From positions 1-64,000 of the forward strand of contig NZ_QUOQ01000004.1 of assembly GCF_003704105.1 (NCBI RefSeq): 64,000 nt of DNA. Direction: 5' to 3'. Both the position numbers and the translations under genes were made by a program. Numbering within the stretch: the first letter of the stretch is position 1; each line of letters starts with the position of its first letter. The notes under the pieces are model-generated. The model had not been told where the DNA came from and did not search any database. It was given only the letters and a program-made list of their open reading frames with translations. This DNA comes from Brevundimonas lutea (GTDB lineage Bacteria > Pseudomonadota > Alphaproteobacteria > Caulobacterales > Caulobacteraceae). Below, piece by piece: positions 1-9,192 of the stretch.

Positions 1-2
1 GC

Positions 3-299
3 GTCGACACCTTCGTGTTCCGGTCGATCCTGGACTCGACGGTCGCTGCCTCTGATCGGATCACCGATCTGAGCGCCGGCGACATCATCGACCTGTCGGC
101 CATCGACGCCGACACCACCACCAACGGAAACCAAGCGTTCGCCTTCGTCGACGCCTTCAGCAACCAGGCCGGCCAGGCCACCCTGACCTACCAGGGCGGC
201 GTCACCCTGCTGAACCTGGACGTCAACGGAGACGGTGTCGCCGACTTCATGCTCCGCATGCAGGGCGACCATCGCGGCCATGAAAACTGGGCTTGGTAA
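3..299 (+). CDS. RTX-type exoprotein, C-terminal end (partial)
   Basis: The reading frame is open from the left edge to a TAA at 297-299, so only about 98 C-terminal residues are visible. They read VDTFVF, then DRITDLSAGDIIDLSAIDAD, then LNLDVNGDGVADFML. This is the usual end of serralysin/RTX proteins, where Asp- and Gly-rich beta-roll repeats are followed by a C-terminal segment recognised by type I secretion. No catalytic domain is visible, so protease, lipase or adhesin cannot be told apart. The MFS gene on the other strand converges and ends 2 bases later. Confidence 0.75.
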   Translation, partial: VDTFVFRSILDSTVAASDRITDLSAGDIIDLSAIDADTTTNGNQAFAFVDAFSNQAGQATLTYQGGVTLLNLDVNGDGVADFMLRMQGDHRGHENWAW

Positions 300-301
300 G
301 C

Positions 302-1546
302 TCAGCGTACCCCTCTGATGAAGGCGGCGGCGATCCCTCCGAACAGGGCGCTGCCGCCGGCGATCGCGAACAGGGCCGGATAGCCACCCATCGGGCCCCA
401 GCCGGCGCCCGCCAACACCAGAATGGCCAGACCGGGCGCGAGAGCCTGCGGCAGGGTGTTGCCCAGGTTGAACAGACCCAGGTCGCGTCCCGAGTCCGCT
501 CGCGACGGCAGGATTTGCGCCACCAGCGCCGTATCCGTGGTCGAATACAGCCCAACTCCCGCGCCATACAGCAACTGTCCGATCAGGGCGGTGGTCCAGC
601 TCGGGTCGGCCGCGAACACCGCCATGCCCGCGCACACCAGCACTCCGGACGCGGCGACGTACAGGTGTCGGCCGCCGGTCCGATCGGACACCCAGCCGGC
701 CGCCAGAGCTGTCACCACCGAGGTCGAGGTCGATACCAGGATAAGGGTCGAGACCAGGGCCGCCGGCGCGCGCTCGGGAAACGCCGCCCCGTCCGCCGCG
801 GCCCGCCCCACGAAGTACAGCAGATAGACCTGGCTGGCTGACAGCCCTAGCTGGATCATCAGCCGCGAGCTCCAGGCCAGGGCGAAGTCGGCGCGCCGCC
901 GCGTCGCCGGCGCCTGCTCATTGATCGATGGCGGGACGGTTGGCCCCGGCGGCTCGCGCCACAGCAAGAGCGGCGTCACGCCGGCCGCGAACACAGCGGC
1001 GACAAGCGCGAACCGCGTCGCCTCGCTGAGATCTCCCATGCCGGCAAGCACCGCCCCGACCGCCAGGCCGACCGGCGCCCCCATGGCCATGGCGGAAGAC
1101 ATCAGCCCCTTGCGCGCGTCCGGCACATGATCGGGCAGCAGGGCGTTCATCGGCCCAAAGAACAGGTTGAACATCAGCTGGAACAGCACCACGCCGATCA
1201 GGACGCCCCAGCCGGTCTGGGCGAACAGGATCAGCGGATAAGCGGCGAGAGCGCCGACCACGCCCGTCAGCAGCCACGGCCGGCGGCGTCCCATCCGGCT
1301 CCGCGTTCGATCCGACAGCCATCCCGCGACGATATTGGACAGGCTGGCGACCACCGCCCCGACCAGCGCCACTCCGCTGAGAATCAGCGCCTTGGCATCC
1401 GGGTCCACCGCCTCGATCCTGAGCGGCGCCAAGAGGGTCAGCAGCGGCATGAAGGCGATGAAGCCGGCGGCGTTGGCCAGACCCAGCCGGATCGCCAGGT
1501 CCGAACCGAATACACTTCCCCCAGCCCTGACTGCGCCCCTCGACAT
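302..1546 (-). CDS. MFS transporter (GPH-like sugar/cation symporter family)
   Basis: 414 residues rich in hydrophobic helices, enough for about 12 membrane segments. The loop after the second helix reads GWLSDRTRSRMGRRRPWL, which is the MFS motif A (D-R-x-G-R-R). A second such loop, GWVSDRTGGR, follows in the C-terminal half, as expected for the duplicated 6+6 fold. The GRRRPWL form is typical of the glycoside-pentoside-hexuronide branch. The substrate cannot be read from sequence. The ATG at 1546 is the most upstream start; the gene is divergent from the CoA-transferase family gene at 1610. Confidence 0.8.
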   Translation of the reverse strand: MSRGAVRAGGSVFGSDLAIRLGLANAAGFIAFMPLLTLLAPLRIEAVDPDAKALILSGVALVGAVVASLSNIVAGWLSDRTRSRMGRRRPWLLTGVVGALAAYPLILFAQTGWGVLIGVVLFQLMFNLFFGPMNALLPDHVPDARKGLMSSAMAMGAPVGLAVGAVLAGMGDLSEATRFALVAAVFAAGVTPLLLWREPPGPTVPPSINEQAPATRRRADFALAWSSRLMIQLGLSASQVYLLYFVGRAAADGAAFPERAPAALVSTLILVSTSTSVVTALAAGWVSDRTGGRHLYVAASGVLVCAGMAVFAADPSWTTALIGQLLYGAGVGLYSTTDTALVAQILPSRADSGRDLGLFNLGNTLPQALAPGLAILVLAGAGWGPMGGYPALFAIAGGSALFGGIAAAFIRGVR

Positions 1547-1609
1547 TCAAGCCTTGTATCGGGCGGGCCGCCCCGCTCCAATCACGCCGTGTGACGAGGG
1601 GAACCGCGC

Positions 1610-2680
1610 ATGGGTCAGGGACCGCTGAAGGGCCTCAGGGTGGTGGAGATGGCCGGTATCGGTCCCGCGCCCTTCGCCGTCACCCTGCTGTCGGACCTGG
1701 GGGCCGAAATCCTGCGGATCGACCGGCCGGGCGCCGGCCCCGCTCCCGGCGACGTCACCGCCCGGGGCCGCGCCTCCCTGGCGCTGGACCTCAAGTCAGA
1801 GACGGACCTCAAAACCGCCAGGGCTGCCATCGCCGCCGCCGACGTGCTGATCGAGGGCTTCCGGCCCGGCGTCATGGAGCGGCTGGACCTGGGGCCCGAG
1901 TCGATGCTGGCCGCCAATCCGCGTCTGATCTACGGCCGCATGACCGGCTGGGGCCAGGACGGGCCGCTGGCTCCGCGCGCCGGGCACGACCTGACCTACA
2001 TCGCCGTCACGGGAGCCCTGAACGCCATCGGCCCCCGGGGCGGCCCGCCGGTCCCGCCCCTGAACCTGATCGGCGACTATGGCGGCGGCGCCCTCTATCT
2101 GGTCATGGGCGTCCTCGCCGCCCTGCACGAGCGCCAGAGCTCTGGCCGGGGCCAGGTGATCGACGCCGCCGTTGTCGATGGCGTGGTCTCGATGATGGGG
2201 CTGTTCAGTTGGCTGACGGGCGACGGAGTCACCTCCATGGCCACGGGCGAGGGCATGCTGGCGGGCGCCCTGCCCACTTACCGCACCTATGAATGCTCTG
2301 ACGGCCGTCATGTCGCGGTCGGCGCGCTGGAGCCTCAGTTCCATGCCGAGCTCCGCCGCCGACTTGACCTGCCCGCCGAGGCGCCCGCGGGCTTCGACGC
2401 CCAGAGCGAAGAATTGGCCGCGGCATTTCGCGCCCGCCCGCGCGACCATTGGACTGTCCTCCTTGAGGACACCGATGCCTGCGTCGCCCCCGTCCTCCAC
2501 TTCGCCGAAGCCCCCGGCCACCCACACCTCGCAGCCCGCCAGAGTTTCACCGAACTGGACGGCCGGACCCAGCCCAATGTCGCTCCCCGACTGTCCCGCA
2601 CCCCCGGCCGAATCCAGGGCCCGCCTGTCGCAGCGGGCATTGGCGGCGCCGACCGCTTGAAGGCTTGGGGTGTCGCCTGA
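1610..2680 (+). CDS. CaiB/BaiF family protein, alpha-methylacyl-CoA racemase type
   Basis: 356 residues, the normal length for the racemase branch of CoA-transferase family III. The three catalytic residues of mycobacterial alpha-methylacyl-CoA racemase are present at the same numbering: His126 in AGHDLTYIA, Asp156 in LNLIGDYGGG and Glu241 in GALEPQFH. The N-terminus GLRVVEMAGIGPAPFA and the GRMTGWGQDGP segment are also typical. It probably epimerises 2-methylacyl-CoA during breakdown of branched lipids or sterol side chains. It is followed 47 bases later by an SDR and a CoA-ester lyase, which suggests one acyl-CoA operon. Confidence 0.88.
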   Translation: MGQGPLKGLRVVEMAGIGPAPFAVTLLSDLGAEILRIDRPGAGPAPGDVTARGRASLALDLKSETDLKTARAAIAAADVLIEGFRPGVMERLDLGPESMLAANPRLIYGRMTGWGQDGPLAPRAGHDLTYIAVTGALNAIGPRGGPPVPPLNLIGDYGGGALYLVMGVLAALHERQSSGRGQVIDAAVVDGVVSMMGLFSWLTGDGVTSMATGEGMLAGALPTYRTYECSDGRHVAVGALEPQFHAELRRRLDLPAEAPAGFDAQSEELAAAFRARPRDHWTVLLEDTDACVAPVLHFAEAPGHPHLAARQSFTELDGRTQPNVAPRLSRTPGRIQGPPVAAGIGGADRLKAWGVA

Positions 2681-2727
2681 AGGCTTTGGCGCGCTAGAAG
2701 CCTCCCAGCAAATGCAAGGAGCCGCCT

Positions 2728-3405
2728 ATGTCCGATCCCGTCCTCGTCGTCACCGGCGCCGCCGGCGCGCTGGGCCGTGTGCTGGTCGCGGAGGCCAAGG
2801 CGGCAGGCTGGCGCGTCGCTGCCGTCGATCACGGCCGGTGCGAACCCGAGGGCCCCGACATGGTGGTGGACGGTGTGGACCTGACCGATCCTGAGGCCGC
2901 CCGGTCAGCCTTGGATCAGGTCGTCGCCCAGCTCGGCCGGATCGACGCCCTGGCCAACATAGCCGGCGGCTTCGCCTGGCAGACGGTCGAGGACGGCGAC
3001 CCCGCCGTCTGGGCCCGCCAGCACGCCCTGAACGTCACCACCGCTCTTCACGCCACCCGCGCCGCCCTCCCCGCGCTCAAGACCGCCCCCGATGGCCGCA
3101 TCGTCAATGTCGGCTCGGCCGCCGCGATCAAACCGGGCGCCGGCATGGGCGCCTATGGCGCGGCCAAGCTGGGCGTCCACGCCCTGACCCAGAGCCTGGC
3201 CGAGGAGTTGAAGGCGACCTCGGTCACGGTCAACGCCGTTCTGCCTTCCATCATCGACACGCTGCAGAACCGCAAGGACATGCCCGACGCCGACCCCGCC
3301 GCCTGGGTGGCGCCGAAAGATCTCGCCGCTGTCATTCTCTTCCTCGCCTCGCCCGCCAGCCGCGCCATGACCGGCGCCCTGGTTCCGGTCACCGGTCGGG
3401 TCTGA
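2728..3405 (+). CDS. SDR family oxidoreductase
   Basis: 225-residue classical short-chain dehydrogenase. The nucleotide-binding TGAAGALG is at residues 9-16, a catalytic Ser lies in NVGSAAA, and Tyr-x-x-x-Lys appears as YGAAK. The C-terminal region is short and the substrate is not predictable. Position in a row of acyl-CoA genes suggests a 3-hydroxyacyl substrate, but this is inference. Its TGA overlaps the ATG of the next gene (TGATG at 3403-3407), so the two are translationally coupled. Confidence 0.85.
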   Translation: MSDPVLVVTGAAGALGRVLVAEAKAAGWRVAAVDHGRCEPEGPDMVVDGVDLTDPEAARSALDQVVAQLGRIDALANIAGGFAWQTVEDGDPAVWARQHALNVTTALHATRAALPALKTAPDGRIVNVGSAAAIKPGAGMGAYGAAKLGVHALTQSLAEELKATSVTVNAVLPSIIDTLQNRKDMPDADPAAWVAPKDLAAVILFLASPASRAMTGALVPVTGRV

Positions 3406-4247
3406 TGCGCGCGCGTTCCGTCCTCTACGTCCCCGCCTCACGCGCTTCGGCGGTTGCAAAGGCGCGCGGGCTGGAGGTGGATGTCGTCATCCTCGACCTG
3501 GAGGATGCGGTCGGCCCGGAGGACAAGGCTACAGCTCGCCAATTGGCCGTCGAGGCTCTGACCGCGGGCGGCTTTCGCGCGGCCACGGTGGGCGTTCGCC
3601 TGAACGGAAGCGGCTCGCCTTGGGGCGCCGAGGACTTGGCCGCCGCCGCCCGGGCCGAACTCGATCTCATCGTCGTCCCCAAGGTCGAGGCCCGCGCCGC
3701 GCTCACCCCTATCATGGCCGCCGTGCCGGGCGCCGCCGTCTGGGCCATGATCGAGACGCCGGCCGCCCTGTTCGCGCTCGAAACCATCGCCGCGAACCTC
3801 GCTGACAGGCCGGGCTCAGGCCTCATGCTGGGTTCCAACGATCTGTCCGCCGCCTTGGGCTGCGAGTCGGGCGCGGACCGGGCGCCGTTGCACTGGGCCA
3901 TGAGCGCTGTGGTCGCCGCCGCCCGCGCCCACGACCTGCTGGCCATCGACGCGGTCTTCAATGCGATGGACGATGACGACGGCCTTCGCGCCGAATGCGA
4001 GCAGGGCCTTCGCTGGGGCTTCGATGGCAAGAGCCTGATCCACCCGCGCCAGGTCGAGATCGCGACCCAAGCCTTTTCGCCAACCCCCGAACAGATCGCC
4101 CAGGCCCAAGCCATCGTCGCGGCCTACGACACACCCGAAAGCCGCGAATCCGGCGCAATTCGGGTTCATGGCCGCATGGTCGAACGCCTGCACCTCGACC
4201 GCGCCCGCCGCCTGCTCGCCTTGCACGCGAAGACCGAAAGCGCCTAG
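3405..4247 (+). CDS. HpcH/HpaI aldolase family CoA ester lyase (citrate lyase beta-like)
   Basis: 280 residues. The N-terminus RSVLYVPASRASAVAKA and the LDLEDAVGPEDK segment are the signature of the CitE/malyl-CoA lyase family; the acidic residues there, with WAMIETPAAL and LGSNDLSAALG, form the metal and CoA-acyl binding site. Family members cleave malyl-, citramalyl- or related CoA esters. Which one applies is not visible. Overlaps the upstream SDR stop codon and probably belongs to the same operon. Confidence 0.85.
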   Translation: MRARSVLYVPASRASAVAKARGLEVDVVILDLEDAVGPEDKATARQLAVEALTAGGFRAATVGVRLNGSGSPWGAEDLAAAARAELDLIVVPKVEARAALTPIMAAVPGAAVWAMIETPAALFALETIAANLADRPGSGLMLGSNDLSAALGCESGADRAPLHWAMSAVVAAARAHDLLAIDAVFNAMDDDDGLRAECEQGLRWGFDGKSLIHPRQVEIATQAFSPTPEQIAQAQAIVAAYDTPESRESGAIRVHGRMVERLHLDRARRLLALHAKTESA

Positions 4248-4301
4248 ACAGTCACCCCTAGAAGGCCGGCCGCAGGGACCGGTCCGGGAATCTCACCGCT
4301 C

Positions 4302-5591
4302 GTGTCTCTGGCTCACACCGTGCCGCCGCCTGCCGCGCGCAAGTCCGCGCCCAAGCTGGCGCGCGCGCTCGAGCACGCGCCCCAAGGCCTGAACCAGCGC
4401 CGCTTCCTGATCGTGTCAGCGCCCTTCGGTCCTTTCTCGCGCCATCTCGCGACATTGCTGCGACAGCAGGGTGCGGCCGTCGATCGCATGCTGTTCAACG
4501 CCGGCGATCTGCTTGACTGGGGCTCGAAAAACGCCCGCTGGTTCCAGGACGAACCATCTGACTGGGCGGCGGAGCTGGAGCGGATCGCGCCCGGCTACAC
4601 GGACATCCTGCTGTTCGGAGAGGGCGGCCCCTACAATCAGGCGGTGATCGAGCGCATCCCCGCGCTCCAGGCTTCCGTCTGGGTGCTGGAGAATGGCTAT
4701 TTTCGCCCCCACTGGATCACGCTGGAGCGCAACGGCGTGAACGCCCGCACCAACCTGCCGCGTGACGCGTCCGGCTACGCCCCGCCGGCCCCGCAGGAGC
4801 CGCCGTTCAAGCCGGCTGGAACCATCCTGCCGTATCACGTCATCCGGCTGTCCAACTATCACCTGATCCAACTTCCCGGCCGCCTGCTGTTCCCGCGCTT
4901 CCGCAAGCCCTACACCCAGCCCGCCTGGCTCCAGTGCGCCGGCCATATCTGGCGCTATCTCAAGCTTCACCTGACGCCACCGGCCCGGCTCGACACCGAG
5001 GTCATCGCCGCGCGGGGCCGCTTTATGCTGGCCTGTCTCCAGCGCGAGGGCGACGTCACCCTGCTGCGCTATTCGGCCTATCCGGACAACGAGGCCTTCC
5101 TCGCCGCCGTCATGGATAGCTTCGCCGCCGAGGCGCCCGCGGACCTGCGCCTCGTGATCAAGAACCACCCCTTGGATCCCGGGCTGATCGACCAGGCGGC
5201 CCAGGCCCGCAAGATGGCGCGCGATCGCGGCATCGCCGACCGGGTCGATTTCATCGACGGCGGCAATCTGGCGGCGCTTTGCCGCGCGTCTCAGGGACTG
5301 ATCGTCAACAATTCAACCGCGGCCCTGGCCGCCACCGGGTTCGGCACGCCGGTCAAGGTCATGGGCGACGCCTTTTTCGACTTCGAGGGTCTGACCGACC
5401 AGCAGCCCCTGGACGGCTTCTGGGCTGCGCCTCAGGCGCCCGACGCCGATTTGTTCGCCCGCTTCCGCGAGCATGTGCTCCACCGCACCCAGATCAACGG
5501 CAGCTATCACGATCCCAAGCTACGCGACTTCACCGCCAGCAAGGTCGTCGCGGCCCTGGCCGGCGGCTGGGACGAGGCCCAAGTCAGGTGA
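4302..5591 (+). CDS. kpsS: Capsular polysaccharide biosynthesis protein KpsS-like
   Basis: 429 residues starting at a GTG. Landmarks are RRFLIVSAPFGPFSRHLATLL near the N-terminus, LFGEGGPYNQAVIERIP, VLENGYFRPHW and, in the C-terminal half, IKNHPLDPG followed by NNSTAALAATGFGTPVKVMG. These match KpsS/LipB proteins. In group 2 capsules KpsS is the beta-Kdo transferase that adds the first Kdo to lyso-phosphatidylglycerol. Its stop overlaps the GTG start of kpsC, the usual pairing. No ABC export genes (kpsMTED) lie in this window. Confidence 0.85.
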   Translation: MSLAHTVPPPAARKSAPKLARALEHAPQGLNQRRFLIVSAPFGPFSRHLATLLRQQGAAVDRMLFNAGDLLDWGSKNARWFQDEPSDWAAELERIAPGYTDILLFGEGGPYNQAVIERIPALQASVWVLENGYFRPHWITLERNGVNARTNLPRDASGYAPPAPQEPPFKPAGTILPYHVIRLSNYHLIQLPGRLLFPRFRKPYTQPAWLQCAGHIWRYLKLHLTPPARLDTEVIAARGRFMLACLQREGDVTLLRYSAYPDNEAFLAAVMDSFAAEAPADLRLVIKNHPLDPGLIDQAAQARKMARDRGIADRVDFIDGGNLAALCRASQGLIVNNSTAALAATGFGTPVKVMGDAFFDFEGLTDQQPLDGFWAAPQAPDADLFARFREHVLHRTQINGSYHDPKLRDFTASKVVAALAGGWDEAQVR

Positions 5592-7627
5592 GCCGCCCAA
5601 AGGCCTGGGTGTGTGCGCCCGGAGTCCGTCGCATCCCCAACCTCGCGGCCTTCCTACCCGATCATGAGCTTGTCCCCGCGCCGCGGGCCGACGTCGCCGC
5701 CGTCATCGGCTGGGGCCTCAAGCCCTCCGGCGCGCTCGGCCGGCGCTGGGCGACGAAACGGGGCCTGCCCTTCACCGCGCTTGAGGACGGCTTTCTCCGC
5801 TCCGTCGGCCTTGGCGAGACCGGAGCGACCAGCCTCGGCATCGTCGTCGACGACCTCGGCGTTTATTACGACGCCACCCGCCCCTCGCGGCTCGAGGACC
5901 TGATCCGCACCGCGCCCGACTGGTGCGATGCCGCCCTGGCCGGCCGCGCCCGCGCCCTGCTGGACCGGCTGGTCGAGACGGGCCTGTCCAAGACCAACCT
6001 CGGCGCCCCCGTCGATCCCGCACTGATCGAGGACCGCCCGCGCGTTCTGGTGGTCGACCAGACCTGGGGCGACGCCTCCATCCGCCACGGCCTGGCGACC
6101 GAACAGACCTTCGCCGAGATGCTGGCCGGCGTCCGCGCCGCCCATCCCGACGCCCAGATCCTGGTCAAGCGCCACCCGGCCGTGGCGGCGGGAAAGAAGC
6201 GCGGCTGCATCCCCGCCGAAGCGCTGACCGGCGTTACCCTGATCGACACCGACGTCGCTCCTGCCTCGCTGCTGTCTGAGGTCCAGGCCGTCCACGTCGT
6301 CACCAGCGGTCTGGGCTTCGAGGCCCTGTGGCGCGGCCTGCCCGTGACCTGCTGGGGGGCGCCCTTCTACGCCGGTTGGGGCCTGACCCAGGACCGCGTC
6401 ACCGTCGAGCGCCGAGGCCAACCCCGCACGATCGAACAGCTCGCCGCCGCCGCCCTGATCCGCTACGCCCGCTATGTCGATCCGGTCACAGGTCGCGCGA
6501 TCGAGGTGGAACAGGCGGTCGAGCGGCTCGTCGTCCTTCGTGACCGCGCCCGGCGTCTATCCGGCCTGCACGCCTGCGTCGGCTTCGCGCCGGCCAAGCG
6601 CCCGCCGGTCCGCCGCCTGCTGAACTCACCGCTGGGCCAGGTCCGCTACTTCGGCTCCACCGTCGCCGCGCGCAGCGCGGCCGAGGTGGAGAATGGCCGG
6701 GTCGTCGCCTGGGCCTCGCGCGCCGGTGAGGGCGTCGCCGATATCATGGCTGGCTCCTCCGCGCCCCTGATCCGAATGGAGGACGGCTTCATCCGTTCGC
6801 GTGGCTTGGGCTCGGACTTCTTCGGCGCCCTCAGCGTCGCCCTGGACGACCAAGGGGTCTATTACGACCCGTCCGCGCCCTCGCGGCTCGAGACCCTGCT
6901 GGCGACCCACCCCTTTCCGGACGACATCAAGGCCCGCGCCCGTCGTCTGCGCGAGCGCATCGTCTCGGCCGGTCTCAGCAAATACAATCTGCCGCCGGCC
7001 GAGACGGGCCCCGCCTGGTCCGCCGACCGCCGCCGCATTCTGATCGTCGGCCAGGTCGAGAACGACCAGTCTATCCTCAAGGGCTGCGCCGACATCCGCA
7101 CCAATTCCACCCTGGTCCAGGCCGTCCGCGCCGAGCACCCTGACGCCTTCCTGATCTTCAAGACCCACCCCGATGTGGTCGCCGGCAACCGCCCCGGCCG
7201 CCTCGACGACAGCGCGCGCGCCCTCGTCGATGCCCAGGCCGACGACCTCGACATCGTCCAGGCGCTGGACGCCTCGGACGCGCTCGCCACCCTCACCTCC
7301 CTGTCCGGGTTCGAGGCGCTGCTGCGTGGCAAGCCTGTCATGACCTGGGGCCGGCCCTTCTACGCCGGTTGGGGCCTGACCGAAGATCGGCTGGATTTCC
7401 CCCGCCGAGGCCGCACGCTGGAACTCGATAGCCTCGTGGCCGCCGCCCTGCTCCTCTATCCCGTCTATGTCGCCCCGAACGGCTTCCCCTGCGAGGCGGA
7501 GGATCTGGTCGAGGCCCTGATCGCCGCCAGGGACGCCCCGCCCCCCGCCGCCCCGCGCGGCCAGGTGCAGCGCTGGTGGAAAGGCGTCCGCGCCAGCCTC
7601 GACCGAACCCCGCCCCCGGCTTATTGA
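5588..7627 (+). CDS. kpsC: Capsular polysaccharide biosynthesis protein KpsC-like (two-module Kdo transferase)
   Basis: 679 residues, starting at GTG 5588 inside the kpsS stop (GTGA). The frame is open further upstream, but that part overlaps kpsS and is not protein-like. The protein is an internal duplication: EDGFLRSVGLG and later EDGFIRSRGLG, the pair VTCWGAPFYAGWGLTQDR and VMTWGRPFYAGWGLTEDR, and KRHP/KTHP motifs in each half. This is the two-module architecture of KpsC, whose two retaining beta-Kdo transferase domains extend the poly-Kdo linker of lipid-anchored capsules. Works on the inner membrane with KpsS. Confidence 0.9.
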   Translation: MSRPKAWVCAPGVRRIPNLAAFLPDHELVPAPRADVAAVIGWGLKPSGALGRRWATKRGLPFTALEDGFLRSVGLGETGATSLGIVVDDLGVYYDATRPSRLEDLIRTAPDWCDAALAGRARALLDRLVETGLSKTNLGAPVDPALIEDRPRVLVVDQTWGDASIRHGLATEQTFAEMLAGVRAAHPDAQILVKRHPAVAAGKKRGCIPAEALTGVTLIDTDVAPASLLSEVQAVHVVTSGLGFEALWRGLPVTCWGAPFYAGWGLTQDRVTVERRGQPRTIEQLAAAALIRYARYVDPVTGRAIEVEQAVERLVVLRDRARRLSGLHACVGFAPAKRPPVRRLLNSPLGQVRYFGSTVAARSAAEVENGRVVAWASRAGEGVADIMAGSSAPLIRMEDGFIRSRGLGSDFFGALSVALDDQGVYYDPSAPSRLETLLATHPFPDDIKARARRLRERIVSAGLSKYNLPPAETGPAWSADRRRILIVGQVENDQSILKGCADIRTNSTLVQAVRAEHPDAFLIFKTHPDVVAGNRPGRLDDSARALVDAQADDLDIVQALDASDALATLTSLSGFEALLRGKPVMTWGRPFYAGWGLTEDRLDFPRRGRTLELDSLVAAALLLYPVYVAPNGFPCEAEDLVEALIAARDAPPPAAPRGQVQRWWKGVRASLDRTPPPAY

Positions 7628-7666
7628 TCTGCGAGGCGCCGCGCGCCGAGCGACAGGAACCGACCT

Positions 7667-8821
7667 TTGCCCGCATCCGTCATCGCCGCCACCGGCCTGT
7701 TCACCCCCGAGCAATCGATCTCCAACGCCGAACTGGTCGAGGCCTACAACGCCTGGGCCGAGGCCGAGAACGCCCGCAACGCCGAGGCCATCGCCGCCGG
7801 CGAGATGGACGCCCTGACCCCCTCCTCGGCCGAGTTCATCGAGAAGGCCTCGGGCATCAAGCGCCGTTTCGTCATGGACAAGGCCGGCGTGCTCGACCCC
7901 CAGCGCATGGCGCCGCGCCTCGAACCCCGCTCCAACGACGAGCTGTCGGTCCTGGCCGAGATGGCGGTCAAGGCCGCGCGACAGGCCATCGCCGCCTGGG
8001 GCAAGGATGTGTCCGAGATCGGCGCGGTGCTGTGCGCCGCTTCGAACATGCAGCGCGCCTATCCGGCCATGGCCATAGAGGTGCAACAGGCGCTGGGGAT
8101 CGAGGGCTTCGCCTTCGACATGAACGTGGCCTGCTCCTCGGCGACGTTCGGGCTCAAGACCGCCGCCGACTTCATCGCCTCGGGCTCCGTCAAGGCGGTG
8201 CTGATGGTCAATCCCGAGATCTGCTCGGCCCACCTGAACTTCACCGACCGCGACAGCCACTTCATCTTCGGCGACGTGGCCACCGCCGTGATCGTCGAGA
8301 GCGGCGAGACTGCGGGCCCGGGCGGCTGGGATATCCTCGGCACGCGGTTAAAGACGGTCTTCTCCAACAACATCCGCAACAACTTCGGCTTCCTGAACCG
8401 CACGGAAGCAGACACCAGCGCTCCGCCCCCCTCATCTAGCGACGCGGTAGGGGGGCAGACAGACAAGCTCTTCGTCCAGCAGGGCCGCAAGGTCTTCAAA
8501 GAGGTCGTGCCCATGGTCGCCGAGATGATCGTCGACCACGCCGGCCACCTCGACATCGACCCTACGACCCTCAAGCGCCTGTGGCTGCACCAGGCCAATA
8601 TCAACATGAACGACCTGATCGCCCGCCGCGTCCTGGGCCGCGATCCGGAGCCGGGCGAGAACGTCATCATCCTGGACGACTACGCCAACACCTCATCCGC
8701 CGGTTCGATCATCGCCTTCCATCTGCACCACGACGGCTTCGACCCCGGCGATACCGGCCTGATCTGCAGCTTCGGGGCCGGCTATTCGGCGGGCACGGTG
8801 TTCGTCCGCAAGCGCCCCTGA
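7667..8821 (+). CDS. Beta-ketoacyl-ACP synthase III family protein with an in-frame repeat insertion
   Basis: 384 residues from a TTG start preceded by AGGAA. Thiolase-fold KAS III landmarks are all present: Cys in VACSSATFG, His in LHQANINMND and Asn in DDYANTSSAG, the Cys-His-Asn triad, and the C-terminal FGAGYSAGTVF. The long N-terminal part resembles the FabH-like paralogs of alphaproteobacteria rather than housekeeping FabH. Residues about 246-263 (DTSAPPPSSSDAVGGQT) are encoded by a GC-rich hairpin sequence at 8425-8456 and look like an in-frame insertion in a surface loop. Substrate unknown. Confidence 0.85.
   Translation: MPASVIAATGLFTPEQSISNAELVEAYNAWAEAENARNAEAIAAGEMDALTPSSAEFIEKASGIKRRFVMDKAGVLDPQRMAPRLEPRSNDELSVLAEMAVKAARQAIAAWGKDVSEIGAVLCAASNMQRAYPAMAIEVQQALGIEGFAFDMNVACSSATFGLKTAADFIASGSVKAVLMVNPEICSAHLNFTDRDSHFIFGDVATAVIVESGETAGPGGWDILGTRLKTVFSNNIRNNFGFLNRTEADTSAPPPSSSDAVGGQTDKLFVQQGRKVFKEVVPMVAEMIVDHAGHLDIDPTTLKRLWLHQANINMNDLIARRVLGRDPEPGENVIILDDYANTSSAGSIIAFHLHHDGFDPGDTGLICSFGAGYSAGTVFVRKRP
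8418..8460. repeat. GC-rich palindromic element inside the KAS III gene
   Basis: GCCCCCCT at 8425-8432 and its exact reverse complement AGGGGGGC at 8449-8456 flank a 16-base loop, forming a hairpin in coding sequence. The encoded residues are low-complexity Pro/Ser and do not resemble a conserved core of KAS III. It resembles the short palindromic repeats scattered in Caulobacterales genomes; kinship with the copies at 24400 and 54363 is only suggested by the poly-G/poly-C arms. Confidence 0.5.
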
Positions 8822-8947
8822 ATATGAGTTGGCGATACGCCGCGACAACGTGACCGCCTGTCGCTTGGCGCAGCGCCCTCGGCTGGCCTATATCGGGGCC
8901 CACGGTTTCATTCGGGCCGCGTCGGTCCGATTCACGGAGTTCTCCCC

Positions 8948-9166
8948 ATGGGCGCCATGAGCATCTGGCACTGGGTCATCCTGGCCCTCGTCGTCCTTCT
9001 GCTGTTCGGCGGGCGCGGCAAGCTGTCGAGCCTGATGGGCGATGCGGCCAAGGGCATCCGCGCGTTCAAGGACGGCCTCGCGGACGACGGCAAGAAGGAC
9101 GGTCCCGACCATGGCGTCAGCTCCCTGCCACGCACCGAGGCGGAGAAGGACGAGCTGCGGCGCTGA
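8948..9166 (+). CDS. tatA: Sec-independent protein translocase TatA
   Basis: 72 residues: a short periplasmic start, one transmembrane helix ([16 protein letters not shown]), the Phe-Gly hinge followed by an amphipathic helix ([20 protein letters not shown]), then a charged tail. This is the standard TatA layout; TatA oligomers form the passage for folded Tat substrates. ATG codons at 8948 and 8957 are both usable. First gene of tatABC. Confidence 0.95.
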   Translation: MGAMSIWHWVILALVVLLLFGGRGKLSSLMGDAAKGIRAFKDGLADDGKKDGPDHGVSSLPRTEAEKDELRR

Positions 9167-9192
9167 GCCGCGGCGTCTGAGCGGGCGTAAGC

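Noticed and set aside
6626..8260. Long minus-strand frame across kpsC and the KAS III gene
   Set aside because: Antisense to two clear genes; Gly/Arg/Gln-rich composition is the shadow of GC-rich coding DNA.
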